Shown here: one piece after another, positions 44,101-55,806 of the stretch | Layout: each line of letters opens with the position of its first letter | How positions within the stretch are numbered: position 1 is the stretch's first letter | Translations under genes and position numbers: made by a program | Notes under the pieces: model-generated | The model's input: only the letters and a program-made list of their open reading frames with translations | Databases searched by the model: none | What the model was told of the DNA's origin: nothing | From: Akkermansiaceae bacterium | GTDB lineage: Bacteria > Verrucomicrobiota > Verrucomicrobiia > Verrucomicrobiales > DEV007 | Reading direction: 5' to 3' | Assembly (NCBI GenBank): GCA_024233085.1 | Contig: JACKQC010000005.1 | Coordinates: forward strand, 124,001-188,000 | DNA length: 64,000 nucleotides

Positions 44101-44917
44101 CGCCGCGCGGCCCGCCTTCGCGGCGAAAGTGCGCCGCCATCTCCGCGTCGGTCAGCGCCCGCCGGTGCATTGCCACCGCGTCGAGCAGGCCCTCCAGGCT
44201 GTTCGACGGGCTCCCGCCCATCGAGGAGCCGATCCACACATCGTCGTCGTCGACCACCGGCGCCGCCGTCGTCGGTCCGCCGACATCCCAGCGTCCCCCG
44301 GTCGGCTGTCCGTCGATCCATCCCCGGATGCTCTCCGGTTTGCCGAATTCGTAGGCCACCGCGACGTGGTGCCAGCCCGTCGAGATTTCCGTCGCCGCCT
44401 CCGAGGTCCAGCGGTGCCAGTCCGACTCGCCCCGTCCCGGCACGGTCGTGAACAGAAAACTGACGCGCGCCATGCCGCCTTTTTCCCCCACCAGACGCAG
44501 GGACCAGTTCTGGTTGTTGCGCGAGAAACGCGGCGAATGCGTCCGCCCCTTGCCCACGATGTAGGCGTATTGTCCCGGCCGGAGGGCGGCGAGATTCACC
44601 CAGCCCTCCAAAGTGATCGCGTCGCCATTGGTGAAATCGAATTCGCTCTCCGGCCCCGGGTCCTTGATCTCGATGCGCGCGCCGTTTCCGTTGAGCCGCA
44701 CCGCGGTGTTTTCCGGTTCGAAGTCTGGAAACTCCGGCGGCCGCGGCCCCGCCTGGTCCCGGACGACATCGCCGCGCGGCGTCAGCGGCGTCGCCTCCTC
44801 GGTGCCAAAATCCCAGCGAAGGGTGGTCTGGGGATTCGCGCCCGCGGCGGCGGCGGCCAAGCCAATGAAGCCAAGGCACGCGTGTCGAAGGAAAAAGGGC
44901 GGCGAATCGACTTTCAC
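41186..44917 (-). CDS. PSD1 protein: LamG, cytochrome-c-like, DUF1549 and DUF1553
   Basis: 1243 residues from the GTG at 44917 (signal peptide ending LAAAAAGA); more upstream sequence in frame looks untranslated. Order of parts: LamG/concanavalin domain (about 75-235, with GWVNLAALRPGQYAYIVGKG and WHHVAVAYEFG), a second beta domain, the haem motif CFRCHGEKNKGG near residue 574 with PPTGDPL, DUF1549 from about 672 (RRVFLDTIGLPPTPDDVRAF, haem motif CARCHD), and DUF1553 from about 905 (NRRFPKVMVNRVWKRLLGAG). Exported; likely binds a carbohydrate through LamG and carries two haems. Role in polymer breakdown is assumed for the family, not shown. Confidence 0.9.
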   Translation of the reverse strand: MKVDSPPFFLRHACLGFIGLAAAAAGANPQTTLRWDFGTEEATPLTPRGDVVRDQAGPRPPEFPDFEPENTAVRLNGNGARIEIKDPGPESEFDFTNGDAITLEGWVNLAALRPGQYAYIVGKGRTHSPRFSRNNQNWSLRLVGEKGGMARVSFLFTTVPGRGESDWHRWTSEAATEISTGWHHVAVAYEFGKPESIRGWIDGQPTGGRWDVGGPTTAAPVVDDDDVWIGSSMGGSPSNSLEGLLDAVAMHRRALTDAEMAAHFRREGGPRGAISDAAEMPDLGEIAAGTVRVQFHEGLPAHDRWPNPGQWPAEAERWSGDTFLLPRVPRRYDDWGIRSSWKEPVLIRIAGDVALPAGGQRFLVRTRALARLWIDGQLVAETEPADATSPNGHDPVTPLPEPPRPGLRVKSYRQQEVFGKAEIAKGAGTSRVVLELIAGGKNQRTETGEVCVALETANGASFSILRAAGQPDLPLTDAAVEPVLAAVTSSLDAFDDARRRAAAQSRDAFWEKRHALAKDWAARHPAPAPPGDGHPVDAFIDAKIAAALAAGASPAKSAKEGSDFHRDVLPVLREACFRCHGEKNKGGLKLDTRDAALRGGDSEIASVVPGDPEASELMVRVRSGEEDLVMPPTGDPLTEAQIATLDAWIRGGAEWPAPPRAPETLAKTPVAGDAAFLRRVFLDTIGLPPTPDDVRAFLADPAPDKRARVIDRLLADERRVDHLMSDWLDLLAENPTLINPSLNSTGPFRWFLLDALRDRKPLDRLVTELLMMRGDAATGGSAGFALAAENDAPFAAKGHIAASAFLGIELQCARCHDSPYHSTTQRDLYSLAAMFERKEVTVPKTSRVPAGFFEKNKARKSLIQVTLRPDEPVTPTWPFARTTGAEDGAALDALLEHAEDSRERLAALVTSPENRRFPKVMVNRVWKRLLGAGIVEPAHDWEGREASHPELLDWLANELVSHGYDLDHVARLVLTSAAYQREAGDEDLAAAAAGDRFFQAPARRRLTAEQVVDSLHAAARLAIDSEELTFVHDGRHPLGRRQTLGVPRRAWMFASLNNERDRPSLALPRAQATVDVLVAFGWNGSRQMPIFERVVDPNLLQPGILANGTLIQNLSRAADGGDLADLAARAASPEDLLEELFLRFLGRTPRDAEREAFLPALTDGFDGRLLPADQVKPVPAPDPLPLATWLNHVSPEANTIQLEVEKRVRRGPSPDPRFRAEWRETYEDIVWSLINDLEFVWMP

Positions 44918-45191
44918 GGGAAATTGAAAGAAGGGCGGATTTCTGGCCTCGGCGTCTCGTTCCGATCGAGTTCGACCGAGATCCGACTCACCATCGATCT
45001 CCACCCCGGAGTGGGCAAGCACCGGAGGGGCGCATGATCCCGTCCCGTGCCGCGATCGGTGGATTGGGGCGAGGTTGAGATGACTCCAGGCGGGAAGGGT
45101 GCCCGGACGGATCAAGCGTCGTTCGATGGGCGGGGCGTTCTCATCTGGCGCGGGAGGTTGGCAATTTCGGGCAACGAAAGCGAGTGGAGTT

Positions 45192-45488
45192 TCAAGTGTC
45201 CAGGCGATCCCGCCAGTATCCGGGCTCGCGGTGCTGGTGCATCACCGCGACGATGAGAACGGTTTCCGGCTCGATCACGTAGATCACCTGGTAGGGAAAG
45301 CGTTTGGTGGCCACTTTTCGAAAGGGCGGATCAAACTCGCGCGGCAAGGTCGGATCGCGGATGATTTTTCGCGCGGCCGCTTCCACCTGGTCAATGAAGC
45401 TTTCGCCCAGGCCTTGCTCCTGCCACTGGTAGTAGAGAGCGGCTTCGGAGAGTTCGAGCTTCGCTTCGTCGAGCCAGACGAAGGTCAT
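45192..45488 (-). CDS. ParE/RelE-family toxin
   Basis: 98 residues from the ATG at 45488, whose start overlaps the antitoxin stop codon by 4 bp. The N-terminal FVWLDEAKLELSEAALYYQW is a typical ParE start, and the C-terminal strand block FPYQVIYVIEPETVLIVAVM, then HQHREPGYWRDR, completes the fold. ParE-like members target DNA gyrase, while RelE-like members cut mRNA at the ribosome; the sequence looks closer to ParE. Expected to be held inactive by the protein encoded just upstream. Confidence 0.9.
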   Translation of the reverse strand: MTFVWLDEAKLELSEAALYYQWQEQGLGESFIDQVEAAARKIIRDPTLPREFDPPFRKVATKRFPYQVIYVIEPETVLIVAVMHQHREPGYWRDRLDT

Positions 45489-45739
45489 GCGGTTTGTTTG
45501 GAGGGAGGAAGGTTGCGCAATTGTTCCCGGACCTCGGTCATCACCTGATCGTGAGGGATGGTTTTCGCTGTGCCGTCTTTGACGCTCCGCAATCTTCGGT
45601 CCAACTCCGCGCGCCATTGGGGGCTGAGTTTTTCCTCGGACTCTTCATCGAGACTCTCGATGAGTTTTCGCGCCAGGTATCCACGATCGGTTCGGGGCAA
45701 GCTGAGCGCCTGGTCCACTAATTCGCTCACTGTTGACAT
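45485..45739 (-). CDS. Addiction-module antitoxin
   Basis: 84 residues. MSTVSELVDQALSLPRTDRG, then YLARKLIESLDEESEE, matches the putative addiction module component family (Unstab_antitox) that pairs with ParE/RelE toxins. The tail (TKTIPHDQV-like segment then REQLRNLPPSKQTA) is charged. It overlaps the toxin start by 4 bp, giving coupled translation. It starts 75 bp from the end of the oxoprolinase gene. Confidence 0.88.
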   Translation of the reverse strand: MSTVSELVDQALSLPRTDRGYLARKLIESLDEESEEKLSPQWRAELDRRLRSVKDGTAKTIPHDQVMTEVREQLRNLPPSKQTA

Positions 45740-45814
45740 GGGGGGAGTGTAGCAGATTTCCGGGTCGGTGTCTCAGCGCTCTTTCAGGCTTTCGGATGGT
45801 TTCCAGCCTCCGCC

Positions 45815-49615
<3,801 letters not shown>

Positions 49616-49637
49616 CCGTCACCGATGGCACGGAATG

Positions 49638-50213
49638 TCACGCTTGGGAATAGAGACCGTGCGTTTCCAGGTAGTTTCGGACCGACGCGGGCAGCCAATC
49701 CGGCTCTCCCTCGCCGGCGCGGATCGCGGTGGCCGAGGCCGGGTGATCGAACTCGAGAAACGTCGCGCGCCAGCCCGGTCGCGGCCGAACCTTGGAGCCA
49801 TCCCGCGTGACGACGATGAAGCGCAGGAGCCGGCGCAGCTTCTCCGGCTCGGCCCAGTCGCCGATCGCCTCCCACTGATCGGCGCCGAGAATCCAGTGAA
49901 GGATCGCGCCGGGGTTGGCCGCCGCGAAATGCTCGGCGGTCATCCAGGAATACGAGGGCGGCGGCCGGTCGATTTCGAAGCGCGACGCCGCGGCCCAATC
50001 CGTCCAGCCGCGCTCGGCGATGGCGAGGTCGAGCATGTCGCGGCGCTGGTCGGGAGTGGCGAGGGTGTCGCTTTCCTTGAAAGGGGAACGCGCGCAGGGA
50101 ACGAACACGACGCGATCGAGCCGGAGGCGTTCACGGGCCAGCGCGACGAGATCGAGGTGCCCGTTGTGGACGGGATCGAAGGTGCCGCCGAAAAGCGCGA
50201 GGTTTCTGGGCAT
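49638..50213 (-). CDS. nadD: Nicotinate-nucleotide adenylyltransferase
   Basis: 191 residues, the usual length. The nucleotidyltransferase motif GGTFDPVHNGHLDL (9-22) with the HxGH residues, and the C-terminal SATAIRAGEGEPDWLPASV, where the expected I-S-x-T-x-I-R appears as ASATAIR. LHWILGADQWEAIGDWAEPE is the substrate-binding segment. Reaction: ATP plus nicotinate mononucleotide gives deamido-NAD+, the substrate of the NadE encoded at the left edge of the window. It is upstream of the oxoprolinase gene on the same strand. Confidence 0.95.
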   Translation of the reverse strand: MPRNLALFGGTFDPVHNGHLDLVALARERLRLDRVVFVPCARSPFKESDTLATPDQRRDMLDLAIAERGWTDWAAASRFEIDRPPPSYSWMTAEHFAAANPGAILHWILGADQWEAIGDWAEPEKLRRLLRFIVVTRDGSKVRPRPGWRATFLEFDHPASATAIRAGEGEPDWLPASVRNYLETHGLYSQA

Positions 50214-50377
50214 TCGGTTTTGGACAGGATTGATTGGCTTTTCCGGAATGCGGTCCGGGCATCCCGCCCGCGGACCGGGGATCGGCGTGCTTTTGAAAAA
50301 GGGCGTCCGCGCATCTTACTTCGTTGGCCGAGTCCGCGGACCATGGCCAGGATGGCCATGCCACGGTTCGCGCCCGC

Positions 50378-52924
50378 TCACTTCTTCTCCGCCGGTGGCG
50401 GTTTGACGACGACGGTGATGGGCGGGGAAAAGGTGGCGAATTTGGTGTCGGTTTCCCTGGCTTTGTCGGCGGCGGCTTTGGCGGTAATTTCGGCGGCGGC
50501 GAGGAGATCTTTGGCTTTTTTGGACCTCGCCTCGGCTTCGGCGGCGGTTTTCTTCGCGGCCTCGAGTTTGGCCTGGGCGTCGGCGGCTTGTTTTTCGACT
50601 TCGGCCTTGGAGTCGCCGGTCGCGGCGGCGGCGTTGGCCTTGGCGGTTTCGAGGGCTTTGGCGGCGGCCTCGGCGAGTTTCGCGGCGTCGGCGGCCGCCG
50701 CGGCGAATTCGCCGGCGAGGGTTTCGAGCCGTTTGCGCTCGGCGTCGGCGGCGTCGGCCGCGGCGGGGTGATAGCGGTATTTGGCGATGCCGATGCCCTG
50801 GAGGCAGAATTGATAACGACCCGGCTCGACCTTGAAATTGCCGTCCGGTTTGAAATTCATTTTCAACACGCCCTCGGTTTTGCCCTCGGGAATGGCGACG
50901 GAGGGAGGATTGCGCAGGTAGTTGGGGAATCCATACGCCTGCACGGTCAGGTTGCCCTTGCGGGCCGGGGTGTCGGCGACCTTGACGGGAAACTCGAGAG
51001 CGCCGTTCAGTTCGACTTCCCACGCTTTGGCCGGATCGGCCTGGGTGACATAGGCGGGCGCGGATTCGTCGGCGGAGACGGACAGGACCGTCTCCAGATC
51101 GAAGCGGGTGCGGACGCGGAAGCTGTCGGAAAAGATGACGCCCCAGACCAGCGAGGCGTTTCGGGCGGCGCGGACGGTGTCCTTGCCGTTGATTCCGGCT
51201 TTGCCGACGATGCGGATGGGTCCCCGCCAGGCGGGGGCGTCGGGCGCGGCGGACACGATGAGGTAGCCCGTCCCGGTCGGGCCGCCCAGGGTCAAAGGTG
51301 GCGCGCTGACGCCCTTGGGAAGGCCCTCGGCGGTGACGACGATGTCGCCGTCGAAGCCGTCGCGACGCGAGGCGATGACCCGGTAGGCGAGCGAGCCGCC
51401 TCGCCGCACCAGCGGGGCGGCGGGAAAGCCGGCGCGGCCGTTGGTGGCGGTGATGTTGCGCTCGGTGGTGGTGATGAGCCGGAAATCGGGCGCGGCCGGG
51501 CGGATGGCGAGGCGGTAGAGGTGAGCCGGGCCGCCGCTGGCGAGGTTGTTCACGATCTTGACCTCGTAATCGCCGTCGGCGTCGGCGGTGAAACTCAGCA
51601 TGGCGTCGTTGGTGTCGGCGTTGGTCGAGTCGTGCCGGTCGGCGCTGAAAAAGGTGGGTGGATCGTCGTTTTCGGCGACGGCCGCGAGGGTTTCGACGCC
51701 CTTTTCGTCCTTTCCAACCTTGCGAACCAGGAGGACGGTGTCGGTGGAGGCGAGCAGGCGTTCGGAGATGGATTCGATCCACCATGTCTCGCCCTTTTTG
51801 GCGGCGAACCGGTAGGCGTCGGCGTCGCCGGGTTCGTCGAAGCAGCCGGCGATCTCGCAGGGGACGGTGACATTTTGGGCGGGCGCGGCCTTTGGGTCCT
51901 CCCTCACGACGGGGGCGGTGGCGAAGCCGACGCGGACGGCGTTCGAGTCGCCGAGACGGTATTCGAGGGCCGGCAGTTGCTCCTGGCGCGGGGTGGCGCC
52001 GGTGAAGGCGGCGACTTCGCCGGCTTCGGCGGGCAGCTCGATTTCGACTTCGACGGAGTCGAGCGGTTTCCCGTCGAGTTGGACGCCCTCGCCGGGGCTC
52101 CCTCCGGGGAGATTGCGGCCGTGGAGGGTGAATTTCGTTTTCTTGCCCGGTTCACCGGCGGGGGGGACGACGAAATCGACGACCGGCTTTCGCGAAACGA
52201 GCAACCGGTAGAAGGAACCGCTCCCGCCCCGGTAAAGGATGTCGGTCAGGGACACGAAGTAGGTCCCGTCGGCGGGCGCGGTGAAGTCGATGAGGGGATC
52301 GCGGGAAAAATGCCCGCGACTGGTTTCCAGTTCGCGTCCCTCGGCGTCGGACACGGCGAGCATGCCGTCGAGCTTCGAGTCGAGGCGCTCGGCCCAGACC
52401 TGGATGAGGAGGCGTTCGCCCTTTTTCGCCTCGATTCGGAACCAATCGACTTTCTGCGCGTCCACGATGCCGAGGACGCCGGTCTCGATCGGGAGCGGCA
52501 GGGCGTTTTCGCGGCTGGAATGGTCGCCGCTCTCGACGATCTCGGGCGAATCCTTCGGCAGAATCATGAAGGGTCGCGCGGTGGAGAGCCCGAAAAACCC
52601 CAACGACCGCACCTCGACAATGCCGGGAGGCAGATCGGCGGGCACGCTGACCCGGAAGCGGTTTTTCGCGGGTTGGGGCTCGGGGAAAAACTCGTCGGCG
52701 GGCGTGGTGGCGGGTTCGGCGGTGATGCGGGTGTCGCTGAAGCGAAGGCCGCGGATTTCCTCGAGATGATCGCCGGTGAGGGTGACTTCGACGGTCTCGC
52801 CGGCTTTGGCGAAGGCGGGGGCGACCATCTGGAGGTCGGTGTTCGGCAACTGGGCGCGGCCCGGCGCGGCGGCGGCGAACACGAGGGGGAAGACCGCGAG
52901 AAATCGGGGGAATCGAGGCTTCAT
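50378..52924 (-). CDS. Exported PPC-domain protein with Ala-rich coiled tail
   Basis: 848 residues from the ATG at 52924; signal peptide ends about residue 24. An IPT/TIG-like domain begins the mature protein (APAFAKAGETVEVTLTGDHL). Two bacterial pre-peptidase C-terminal (PPC) domains follow, near 135-250 (VDWFRIEAKKGERLLIQVWA, GTYFVSLTDI) and 365-490 (GDADAYRFAAKKGETWWIES). Beta domains continue to about 725. Residues 735-820 are an Ala/Lys/Glu-rich helical coil (AAADAAKLAEAAAKALETAK). Domains suggest a periplasmic or surface binding protein. It is downstream of the PSD1 gene on the same strand, with palindromic element copy 8 ending right at its start codon. Confidence 0.8.
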   Translation of the reverse strand: MKPRFPRFLAVFPLVFAAAAPGRAQLPNTDLQMVAPAFAKAGETVEVTLTGDHLEEIRGLRFSDTRITAEPATTPADEFFPEPQPAKNRFRVSVPADLPPGIVEVRSLGFFGLSTARPFMILPKDSPEIVESGDHSSRENALPLPIETGVLGIVDAQKVDWFRIEAKKGERLLIQVWAERLDSKLDGMLAVSDAEGRELETSRGHFSRDPLIDFTAPADGTYFVSLTDILYRGGSGSFYRLLVSRKPVVDFVVPPAGEPGKKTKFTLHGRNLPGGSPGEGVQLDGKPLDSVEVEIELPAEAGEVAAFTGATPRQEQLPALEYRLGDSNAVRVGFATAPVVREDPKAAPAQNVTVPCEIAGCFDEPGDADAYRFAAKKGETWWIESISERLLASTDTVLLVRKVGKDEKGVETLAAVAENDDPPTFFSADRHDSTNADTNDAMLSFTADADGDYEVKIVNNLASGGPAHLYRLAIRPAAPDFRLITTTERNITATNGRAGFPAAPLVRRGGSLAYRVIASRRDGFDGDIVVTAEGLPKGVSAPPLTLGGPTGTGYLIVSAAPDAPAWRGPIRIVGKAGINGKDTVRAARNASLVWGVIFSDSFRVRTRFDLETVLSVSADESAPAYVTQADPAKAWEVELNGALEFPVKVADTPARKGNLTVQAYGFPNYLRNPPSVAIPEGKTEGVLKMNFKPDGNFKVEPGRYQFCLQGIGIAKYRYHPAAADAADAERKRLETLAGEFAAAAADAAKLAEAAAKALETAKANAAAATGDSKAEVEKQAADAQAKLEAAKKTAAEAEARSKKAKDLLAAAEITAKAAADKARETDTKFATFSPPITVVVKPPPAEKK

Positions 52925-52985
52925 CGAACAGGGTTGGGTCCGAGGGTCAACAGGGTTGAGTCGGGGAGTCAACAGGGTTGGGTCG
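52925..52985. repeat. Dispersed palindromic element, copy 8 (three head-to-tail units)
   Basis: Three units in the same orientation: GAACAGGGTTGGGTC, then GTCAACAGGGTTGAGTC, then GTCAACAGGGTTGGGTC, with a period of about 22-23 bp. It is the only triple copy. It abuts the start codon of the PPC-domain gene at 52924, so its transcript forms the immediate leader. Confidence 0.88.
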
Positions 52986-53073
52986 TCCGGCGGCGGAATT
53001 TTGGCCACGGATTTCACGATTGGGCGCGGGTTTTTCGGGGTGGAGGCCGGCTCCGCCGCGAATTGGATCAGGG

Positions 53074-55587
53074 TCAGTGGTTGAAGAGAAATTCCTTGGT
53101 GTTGGCGATGACCCAGAGGATGTCTTCGAAGGCTTCCTGCTCGGCTTTTTCCCTGGTCAATTTTTCAGGGTCGGCGGCGGATTGGGCGCGCTTTTTGTCG
53201 AGATGCGCCCGGGCGATGGCGAGTTCCTCGGGATCGGGTTGGCGACTGAGGGCGCGGAGGTAGATTTCCCGGACGCGCTCGTCGTCGGGGCGGGCGGTGT
53301 CTTTGGCGAGGAGTTGGGCGCGGCCGTTGGGGGTGGCGAGTTTTTGCTGGATGAGGTCGGAATTGATGAGGTGAAGGCTTTGCCCGAGGTTGGCCTCGCC
53401 GGTGCGCTCGCACTCGCAGGCGGTGTCCATCTGGGGGCGTCCGAACATGGTGAGAAATTCGGACTCGCGGTTGGCGGCGTCGTCGGGCAGGGCGATGGCG
53501 CGGACGCCGAGGGGTTGTTTGCCGAAGGAGTTTTGCGCGCCGGCGACGTCGTTGATGGAGTCGAGCAGGGCCTCGGCGGGAAGGCGGCGCGGGTGGAAAC
53601 GGGCGAAGTTTTGCTCGTCGGCCTCGTTTTCGGGAAGGGGTTCGGAGTCGAGCTGGTAGGCTCGGCTGTTGCAGAGGAGGCGGACGAGGGCCTTCAGGTC
53701 GTAGCCGCTTTCGACAAAGCGTTCGGCGAGACCGTCGAGCAGGGCGGGGTGCGAGGCGGGATTGGTGGGCCGGATGTCGTCCTCGGGCTCGACGAGGGCG
53801 CGGCCGAAAAAGTGCTTCCAGTAGCGATTGACGAGGACCTTGGACAGGTAGGGGTTGTCGGGCGAGCGCAGCCAGGCGGCGAGTTCGCGGCGCGGGTCGT
53901 TTTCGGCGGGAATGTCGATGGGGTCGCCGCCGAGCACGGCGGGCCTGAGCATGACGCCGGTGTTGGGGTTCTTCATCTCGGCGGTCTTGCGGTTGTGGAA
54001 AACGATGTCGTCCTCGGGGAGGCGGTAGACTTCCTTGCGTTCGACGGTGGAGAAGAAGGCGGCGAATCCGAAGTAGTCGTCCTGCGACCATTTCTCGTAG
54101 GGATGATGGTGGCACTGGGCGCACTGCATGCGGACGCCGAGGAAGACCTGGGCGATGTCCTGCATTTGTTCCTTCTGGTCGGTGACGGCGCGGTACCAGC
54201 CGACGGCGGGGTTTTCGCCGGTTTTTCCGCTGGCGGTGACGAGTTCGGCGACGAGTTGGTCGAAGGGCTTGTTCTGGTTGAGGCTGGAGCGGAGCCAGGC
54301 GTGGAAGTTGTAGGTGTCGCGGGCGACCCACTCGAGGTTGCCGCCGCTCTTGTTGCGGAGCAGCCCGGCCCATTTGCCGGCGAAGTAGTCGGCGTAATCG
54401 GTGCTTTCGAGGAGGGCGTCGATCTTTTGCGGGCGCTTGTTCGGGTCGTTGGAAGCGAGGAATTCTTCGGTTTCGGCGAGGGAGGGCAGGCGGCCGGCGA
54501 TGTCGAGGGTGACGCGCCGGAGGAAGGTGTGGTCGTCGCCGAGTCCGGAGGGCGGGAGACCGAGTTCGGCGAGTTTGCCGAAGATTTCCTCGTCGACGAA
54601 GTTGTTCGGCTTCGGGAGGTCGGTCAGTCGGTCGCCGAGGGGGATGGTGGCGAGGAAGACGTCGACCTGCTCCTGGAAACGGACCATGACGGAGGTGGAG
54701 CCGGTGAGTTTCCGGAGGCGGACGTGGCCGGTGGCGTCGGCTTCGGCCATGTCCTCGGCGTTGCTTTCGAACTGGGCGGCGTGGGTAATGTCGCGCCGGG
54801 TGCCGTCGCTGAGAAAGGCGGTGACGGCGAGCTGCTGCTCGCCGCCGGGGGCGATGACGCGGGATCGGGGGAAGACTTCGATGCGCTCGACGGTGGGATC
54901 GTTTTCCGGAGCGTAGGGCATGCCGGCCTCGATCCAGCGCTTCACCATCCGGTAGTCGCGGGAGTCGGGGTCGAGCCGGGCGCCGCCGCCGTGGGGGATG
55001 TCGCCGACGGCCTTCATCAGCAGGAGGCTGTGCTCGGCTGAGGCGGGAAAGACGCGGCGTCCGCGGGAGTCGATGGAGAGGACTTCGTGGTCGGCCTTCG
55101 GTTCATAGCCGAAGAGGGAAAGCCGGAAGCCGTTCTGGCCGGTCGATTTCGCGTGGCAGGCGCCGACGTTGCAATCGTTCCGGGTGAAGATGGGGACAAT
55201 GTCGTTGGGAAAACTGACGGGCGGCGCCTGGGCGAATTTCTCGACGGTGACGGCGACTTCGGCGGACGGCGATCCGTCGAGGCTGGCGGTGACGGTGCAG
55301 GCGCCGTCGGCGAGCGGGGTGACGAGACCGTGCGCGTCGATGGCGACGATGCCGGCGGGCTCGGCGGCGAATTTCACCCGCCGGGTGACGTCGATCTCGG
55401 GAAATCGATTCGTCGGGTCGGTGGCGGTGACGACGATCTGGCGGCGGGCCTCGGGGCCGGCGAGGCGGATCGGTTCGCCTTCCTCTACGCCGTTGTGGAT
55501 CGAAAGGGTGGGGGGGGCGGCGAGGCTCGGATGGGCCGCGAGGAGCACGAATCCGAGGACGAGAACGAACGGGCGGGACGGGGGCAT
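53074..55587 (-). CDS. PSD1 protein: Big-type domains, cytochrome-c-like, DUF1549 and DUF1553
   Basis: 837 residues with a signal peptide to about residue 23. Two bacterial immunoglobulin-like (Big_2) domains, about 25-115 (VAIDAHGLVTPLADGACTVT) and 240-320. A haem-like site CNVGACH (Cys139, Cys144, His145) sits between them, with four residues between the cysteines rather than two. DUF1549 covers about 340-540 with a second site CAQCHHHPYEKW, and DUF1553 runs to the C-terminus (LSKVLVNRYWKHFFGRALVE). Exported, probably two haems. It is divergent from a DUF1501 gene at 55807, its usual partner type, and is followed by the PPC-domain gene. Confidence 0.9.
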   Translation of the reverse strand: MPPSRPFVLVLGFVLLAAHPSLAAPPTLSIHNGVEEGEPIRLAGPEARRQIVVTATDPTNRFPEIDVTRRVKFAAEPAGIVAIDAHGLVTPLADGACTVTASLDGSPSAEVAVTVEKFAQAPPVSFPNDIVPIFTRNDCNVGACHAKSTGQNGFRLSLFGYEPKADHEVLSIDSRGRRVFPASAEHSLLLMKAVGDIPHGGGARLDPDSRDYRMVKRWIEAGMPYAPENDPTVERIEVFPRSRVIAPGGEQQLAVTAFLSDGTRRDITHAAQFESNAEDMAEADATGHVRLRKLTGSTSVMVRFQEQVDVFLATIPLGDRLTDLPKPNNFVDEEIFGKLAELGLPPSGLGDDHTFLRRVTLDIAGRLPSLAETEEFLASNDPNKRPQKIDALLESTDYADYFAGKWAGLLRNKSGGNLEWVARDTYNFHAWLRSSLNQNKPFDQLVAELVTASGKTGENPAVGWYRAVTDQKEQMQDIAQVFLGVRMQCAQCHHHPYEKWSQDDYFGFAAFFSTVERKEVYRLPEDDIVFHNRKTAEMKNPNTGVMLRPAVLGGDPIDIPAENDPRRELAAWLRSPDNPYLSKVLVNRYWKHFFGRALVEPEDDIRPTNPASHPALLDGLAERFVESGYDLKALVRLLCNSRAYQLDSEPLPENEADEQNFARFHPRRLPAEALLDSINDVAGAQNSFGKQPLGVRAIALPDDAANRESEFLTMFGRPQMDTACECERTGEANLGQSLHLINSDLIQQKLATPNGRAQLLAKDTARPDDERVREIYLRALSRQPDPEELAIARAHLDKKRAQSAADPEKLTREKAEQEAFEDILWVIANTKEFLFNH

Positions 55588-55753
55588 GACGGCGTGGCGA
55601 TTCGCGGAGGTTTCCCGGAATTGTAGGGCATCGGTCGGGATTGCGCCGCCGCTTTTGCATGGCGCAATCCCATATCGACATGGCGCGATGTCGGCGGTCT
55701 TCGCGATGGGAAAACCCGGCCGGGACCGCTACGATAGCGGCGCACGAAACGGA

Positions 55754-55787
55754 AATCCCTCAACGCCACCAATCCCTCAACGCCACC
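55754..55787. repeat. 17-bp direct repeat, two copies
   Basis: AATCCCTCAACGCCACC occurs twice in direct succession, ending about 20 bp before the DUF1501 start codon in the divergent region. It may be slippage, or a binding site in the promoter of the DUF1501 gene. Confidence 0.6.
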
Positions 55788-55806
55788 ATTCACCGTCTCT
55801 CAAGCC

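Noticed and set aside
52978..55041. A 687-codon plus-strand frame over the PSD1/Big gene
   Set aside because: Antisense shadow with no recognisable domain; the minus-strand gene has clear family motifs.
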